From Burkholderiales bacterium RIFCSPLOWO2_12_FULL_61_40 (GTDB taxonomy: Bacteria; Pseudomonadota; Gammaproteobacteria; Burkholderiales; Burkholderiaceae_C), in NCBI GenBank assembly GCA_001770935.1, contig MESI01000037.1, forward strand, positions 1-64,000: 64,000 nt of DNA. Direction: 5' to 3'. Under the pieces are notes generated by a model. The model searched no databases. It saw only the letters and a program-made list of their open reading frames with translations, and was not told where the DNA came from. Each line of letters starts with the position of its first letter. The first letter of the stretch is position 1. The position numbers were made by a program, and so were the translations under genes. Of the stretch, positions 61,428 to 64,000 are shown in pieces.

Positions 61428-63830
61428 CTAGCGCACAGGCTTCAGGGTGAGCGTGCTTTGGGTGTGGGCCTTGACGTCGGCTGCACTCAGGTATTGGGGG
61501 TGGTACAGACCTTCGGCAAATTGCGCGGCCTGGTCGGCATAGTGGGTGTCGAATAACACGCCACTTTGGCCCACCGGATTGATGCCCACAGCCTTGCTGG
61601 CATCGGCAAAATCAATCACCCGCCGGGTAGAAGGGCCGTAGTTCACCGCCCAGGGGGCGGTTCCAATGGCGCTGGCGAGGTTGTTGGGTACTTCGCGGCC
61701 ACCGGCGACTGCGAATGGTCCGACGTTGAACAAGAGATTCAGTGGCTTTTGCAGGCCCAGGGGATGGCCGTGGGTCAGGGTGTGCGTCTGACCCCAGGAC
61801 CAGGACAGCAGGCTTTTGCCATACAGGCCCTGCAAGTGCTCCAGTGTGTTCTGCCAGGCCACCCGCACTGTTTCAAAATGGCTCTCTTTTTGGCGCGTGT
61901 CCACGTTGTCCCACCAGGGCGATTTGGCGTCTGCCGCCAGCAGGGGCAGCGCGGAATCCAGGGCGCGGGTGCGCAGCAGGTTTTTGAACTGCACCTCGCC
62001 CAGCTCATCGGCCATGGCCGCGTGGGTCAACTGGTACAGCAACTCGCTGAACAGGGTGGCGGCGATGCTGTCGCGGGTGTAGGCGCCGTCCCATTTGTCC
62101 AGCGGCTCCAGAAACGCTTTTTCGTCCGGATCGGTGACCACGGCGTTGAGCACGGGGAGGATGTCCTTGAGGATGCGTGCGCTGTAACCGGTGCCCGCAT
62201 CCAGCTGCAACGCTTGTGCGCCAGCGGTGTCCCATTTGCGTTTGGGGTTGCGCAGCAACGAGTCCAGGCGTTGCGCCCGGTCGGCCAGGTTGTAGTAGCC
62301 CGCCACCGGCACACCGCTGCTGGGTTTGGGCTGGTGGTTGGCCGACACAATGTAGCCGCGCGGCGGATTTTCCTCCTGGGGATTGAAGGCGAAGTTGTAA
62401 AAGCCCAGTTTTTCAGCCTCACCTTTGCTGGCATCCAGAATAAAAGCCGGGTTGACGCCTTCGGGGCGTATGGGCAATTTGGCTGCCGCCCACCAGGCGA
62501 TGTCGCCACCGGCGTTGGCCCACACCACGTTCAAGCCGGGTGAGTGGATTTTGCTGGCCGCTGCGCGGGCCTTGTCGCGTGTATCGGCCCGGTTCAGTTC
62601 ATAAAAGGCCTCCAGCACCGGGTTCTCGGTTTCCAGAAAGGCCCACCACATGGCAATCGGGGTTTTGCCGTAGTTCTCCTTGAAGGCGTCGGTGATGATG
62701 GGGCCGTGGGGAGCTCGCCGCAGTTTGAGTTGCACCGGCTCCGCCCCCTTGACCTCAATGGTTTCGGTGCGCGTTTGCAGATCTACCCATTGGTCCTGGT
62801 ACCAGACCTGTTTGGCATTGGCCGGGTTCACCTTTTCGGCAATCAGGTCCACATCGTCGTTCTGAAACATCGTGATGCTCCAGCCGAATTGTGTGTTGTG
62901 GCCCAGCAGCGCCACGGGGTTGAGGGCCTGGTAATGGCCGTACAGTTCAAAACCGGGGGCGCTCAGGTGGGCCTCGTACCATACCGCAGGTGCTGAATAC
63001 CCGATGTGCGGGTCGCCTGCCAGGAGCGGCTTGCCGCTGGCTGTGCGTCGGCCCGAAATGGCCCAGGCGTTGCTGCCTTCAAAGAGGGGGATGCCTGCCG
63101 CGTCCAGCGCCTTCTGGCTGTTTTGCGCCAATTGGTTCAGGTGTTTCCAATCTCCGTTGTCCAGCCTGGGTTCGGCTTGTGCCAGCACGCCCTCCGGGTG
63201 CCAGTCGATGTCAAAGACCTTCAGGTGCTCAGGCCCCAGGTGGTCGCGGATGTAGGTGAGTACGGGTTCTGTTTTAAAGGCGGCGGCAAAGCTGTAGGCC
63301 AGGTAGCCCGACACCGCAAAGGTGTCTTGCGGCGTGAACGGGCGTTTGGGAATGCCGAGGATGTCAAATTCCAGGGGGGCTTTGTGGCCGGCCTGGTATT
63401 GGTTGACACCGTCCAGATAGGCCAGCAGGGCCTGGTTGGCCGGGCTGCCCATGTCCAGTTGGGCGACCACCTCGTCGGCCCGTGCACGTATACCCAGCGT
63501 GCGAAACAGCCTGTCGGTGTCCAGCAGTTTGGGGCCCAAAATTTCGGCCAGCTCACCCTTGGCCAGGCGGCGCACCATTTCCATTTGGAACAGGCGGTCC
63601 TGGGCGTGTACATAACCCAGTGCCCGGTACATATCGGCCTCATTCTCCGCGCGGATGTGGGGTACGCCGCGTTCGTCGTAGGCCACGCGCACCGGTGCTT
63701 GCAGCTTGTCCAGGCCGACCACGCCACTGCGCACCGGCTGCTTGGTATGCACATACCAGGCTCCTGCGCCACCCGCAGCAATCAGCGCTGCCAGCAGCGT
63801 GGCGCTGAGAATCTTGAATCCGATGTGCAT
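61428..63830 (-). CDS. Penicillin acylase family N-terminal-nucleophile hydrolase
   Basis: 800 residues. An N-terminal signal or anchor (6-27) precedes the alpha chain, a spacer and the beta chain. The autocleavage site is EGSNAWAIS, with nucleophile Ser253 becoming the new N-terminus. Relatives hydrolyse beta-lactam side chains or N-acyl-homoserine lactones; the substrate cannot be read from sequence. It is periplasmic. It converges on phoR with a 23-base gap. The 108 bases upstream to 63938 show no gene. Confidence 0.85.
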   Translation of the reverse strand: MHIGFKILSATLLAALIAAGGAGAWYVHTKQPVRSGVVGLDKLQAPVRVAYDERGVPHIRAENEADMYRALGYVHAQDRLFQMEMVRRLAKGELAEILGPKLLDTDRLFRTLGIRARADEVVAQLDMGSPANQALLAYLDGVNQYQAGHKAPLEFDILGIPKRPFTPQDTFAVSGYLAYSFAAAFKTEPVLTYIRDHLGPEHLKVFDIDWHPEGVLAQAEPRLDNGDWKHLNQLAQNSQKALDAAGIPLFEGSNAWAISGRRTASGKPLLAGDPHIGYSAPAVWYEAHLSAPGFELYGHYQALNPVALLGHNTQFGWSITMFQNDDVDLIAEKVNPANAKQVWYQDQWVDLQTRTETIEVKGAEPVQLKLRRAPHGPIITDAFKENYGKTPIAMWWAFLETENPVLEAFYELNRADTRDKARAAASKIHSPGLNVVWANAGGDIAWWAAAKLPIRPEGVNPAFILDASKGEAEKLGFYNFAFNPQEENPPRGYIVSANHQPKPSSGVPVAGYYNLADRAQRLDSLLRNPKRKWDTAGAQALQLDAGTGYSARILKDILPVLNAVVTDPDEKAFLEPLDKWDGAYTRDSIAATLFSELLYQLTHAAMADELGEVQFKNLLRTRALDSALPLLAADAKSPWWDNVDTRQKESHFETVRVAWQNTLEHLQGLYGKSLLSWSWGQTHTLTHGHPLGLQKPLNLLFNVGPFAVAGGREVPNNLASAIGTAPWAVNYGPSTRRVIDFADASKAVGINPVGQSGVLFDTHYADQAAQFAEGLYHPQYLSAADVKAHTQSTLTLKPVR

Positions 63831-63938
63831 GAACTGCGTCTCCTACTCGTTTGCGTGGACGGGCCCGCCTGGCAGGCGGATTGCGCCGAACTGCGCATCA
63901 TAAAGCGCGTGTGGGCAGCGGCGCAGTTCGGTCTGCGG

Positions 63939-64000
63939 CTAATGGACCCAGGGATTGGTGGTGCACACGCGTGCGCCCAGGGATTTGAGCAGCTGGATCA
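63939..64000 (-). CDS. Unidentified gene, 3' end only
   Basis: About 19 codons (IQLLKSLGARVCTTNPWVH) to a TAG at 63939-63941 enter from the right edge. The sequence looks protein-coding, but I do not recognise it. It would be transcribed toward the acylase gene. Confidence 0.45.
   Translation of the reverse strand, partial: IQLLKSLGARVCTTNPWVH

Noticed and set aside
1..64000. tRNA, rRNA, CRISPR arrays, insertion sequences with transposase
   Set aside because: None seen by eye on either strand; no transposase motif in any plausible frame.

Overview
The window looks like a chromosomal segment of a betaproteobacterium of the order Burkholderiales, most probably family Comamonadaceae and Rhodoferax- or Polaromonas-like. 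The evidence is the protein families, the GC-rich codon use and six copies of a short dispersed element (core tagctgcttgcgc ... ggaggcct) that I associate with that family. The genus is inferred; no rRNA or tRNA gene is present to confirm it.

1-3.5 kb is the left flank. It holds the 3' end of a group II intron, a decayed type III restriction (Res) C-terminus, an apparently intact Septu-type pair (PtuA ATPase and PtuB HNH nuclease) and a truncated SNF2-type helicase. 3.6-11.1 kb is an accessory stretch: a secreted DUF1223 protein, a RloA/RloB defence pair, an OsmC-YcaO protein, and an ECF41 sigma factor co-transcribed with an azoreductase-NTF2 fusion behind a recognisable ECF41 promoter.

11.1-32.7 kb is a complete hydrogen-uptake island. 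hupE diverges from a long operon hybOABCD-hypC-hybE-hypABF-hypC-hypDE-hypX-hoxA. It faces a convergent H2-sensing operon hoxV-hoxB-hoxC-hoxJ. Both divergent promoters match sigma-54 (-24/-12) sites and share a palindrome between them, a good candidate HoxA enhancer. The picture is H2 sensed by HoxBC, relayed through HoxJ to HoxA, which drives a Hyb-type membrane [NiFe] hydrogenase and its maturation proteins.

32.8-34.1 kb is the right flank. It repeats the left-flank theme with other pieces of the same gene set (helicase N-terminus, Mod C-terminus, YhcG remnant, Res N-terminus). A 234-bp direct repeat and an identical repeat core indicate that the whole 30-kb block lies between two differently eroded copies of one defence island.

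34.2-39.7 kb holds a broken VOC/PhnB gene, a chemoreceptor, two possible tiny genes, an M14 peptidase and a CYTH-CHAD protein. 39.8-61.4 kb is a phosphate-starvation district: SiaABC, olsB-plcP-like-glycosyltransferase, ppk-sixA, an EAL/GGDEF protein, ppx, a periplasmic binding protein and pstSCAB-phoU-phoBR. Pho-box arrays with 11-bp phasing lie upstream of siaA, olsB, ppk, the EAL/GGDEF gene and pstS, and one on the minus strand faces a possible small gene. Phosphate uptake, polyphosphate metabolism, phosphorus-free membrane lipids and c-di-GMP signalling thus seem to share PhoB control. The window ends with a penicillin-acylase-family hydrolase and the 3' end of an unidentified gene.
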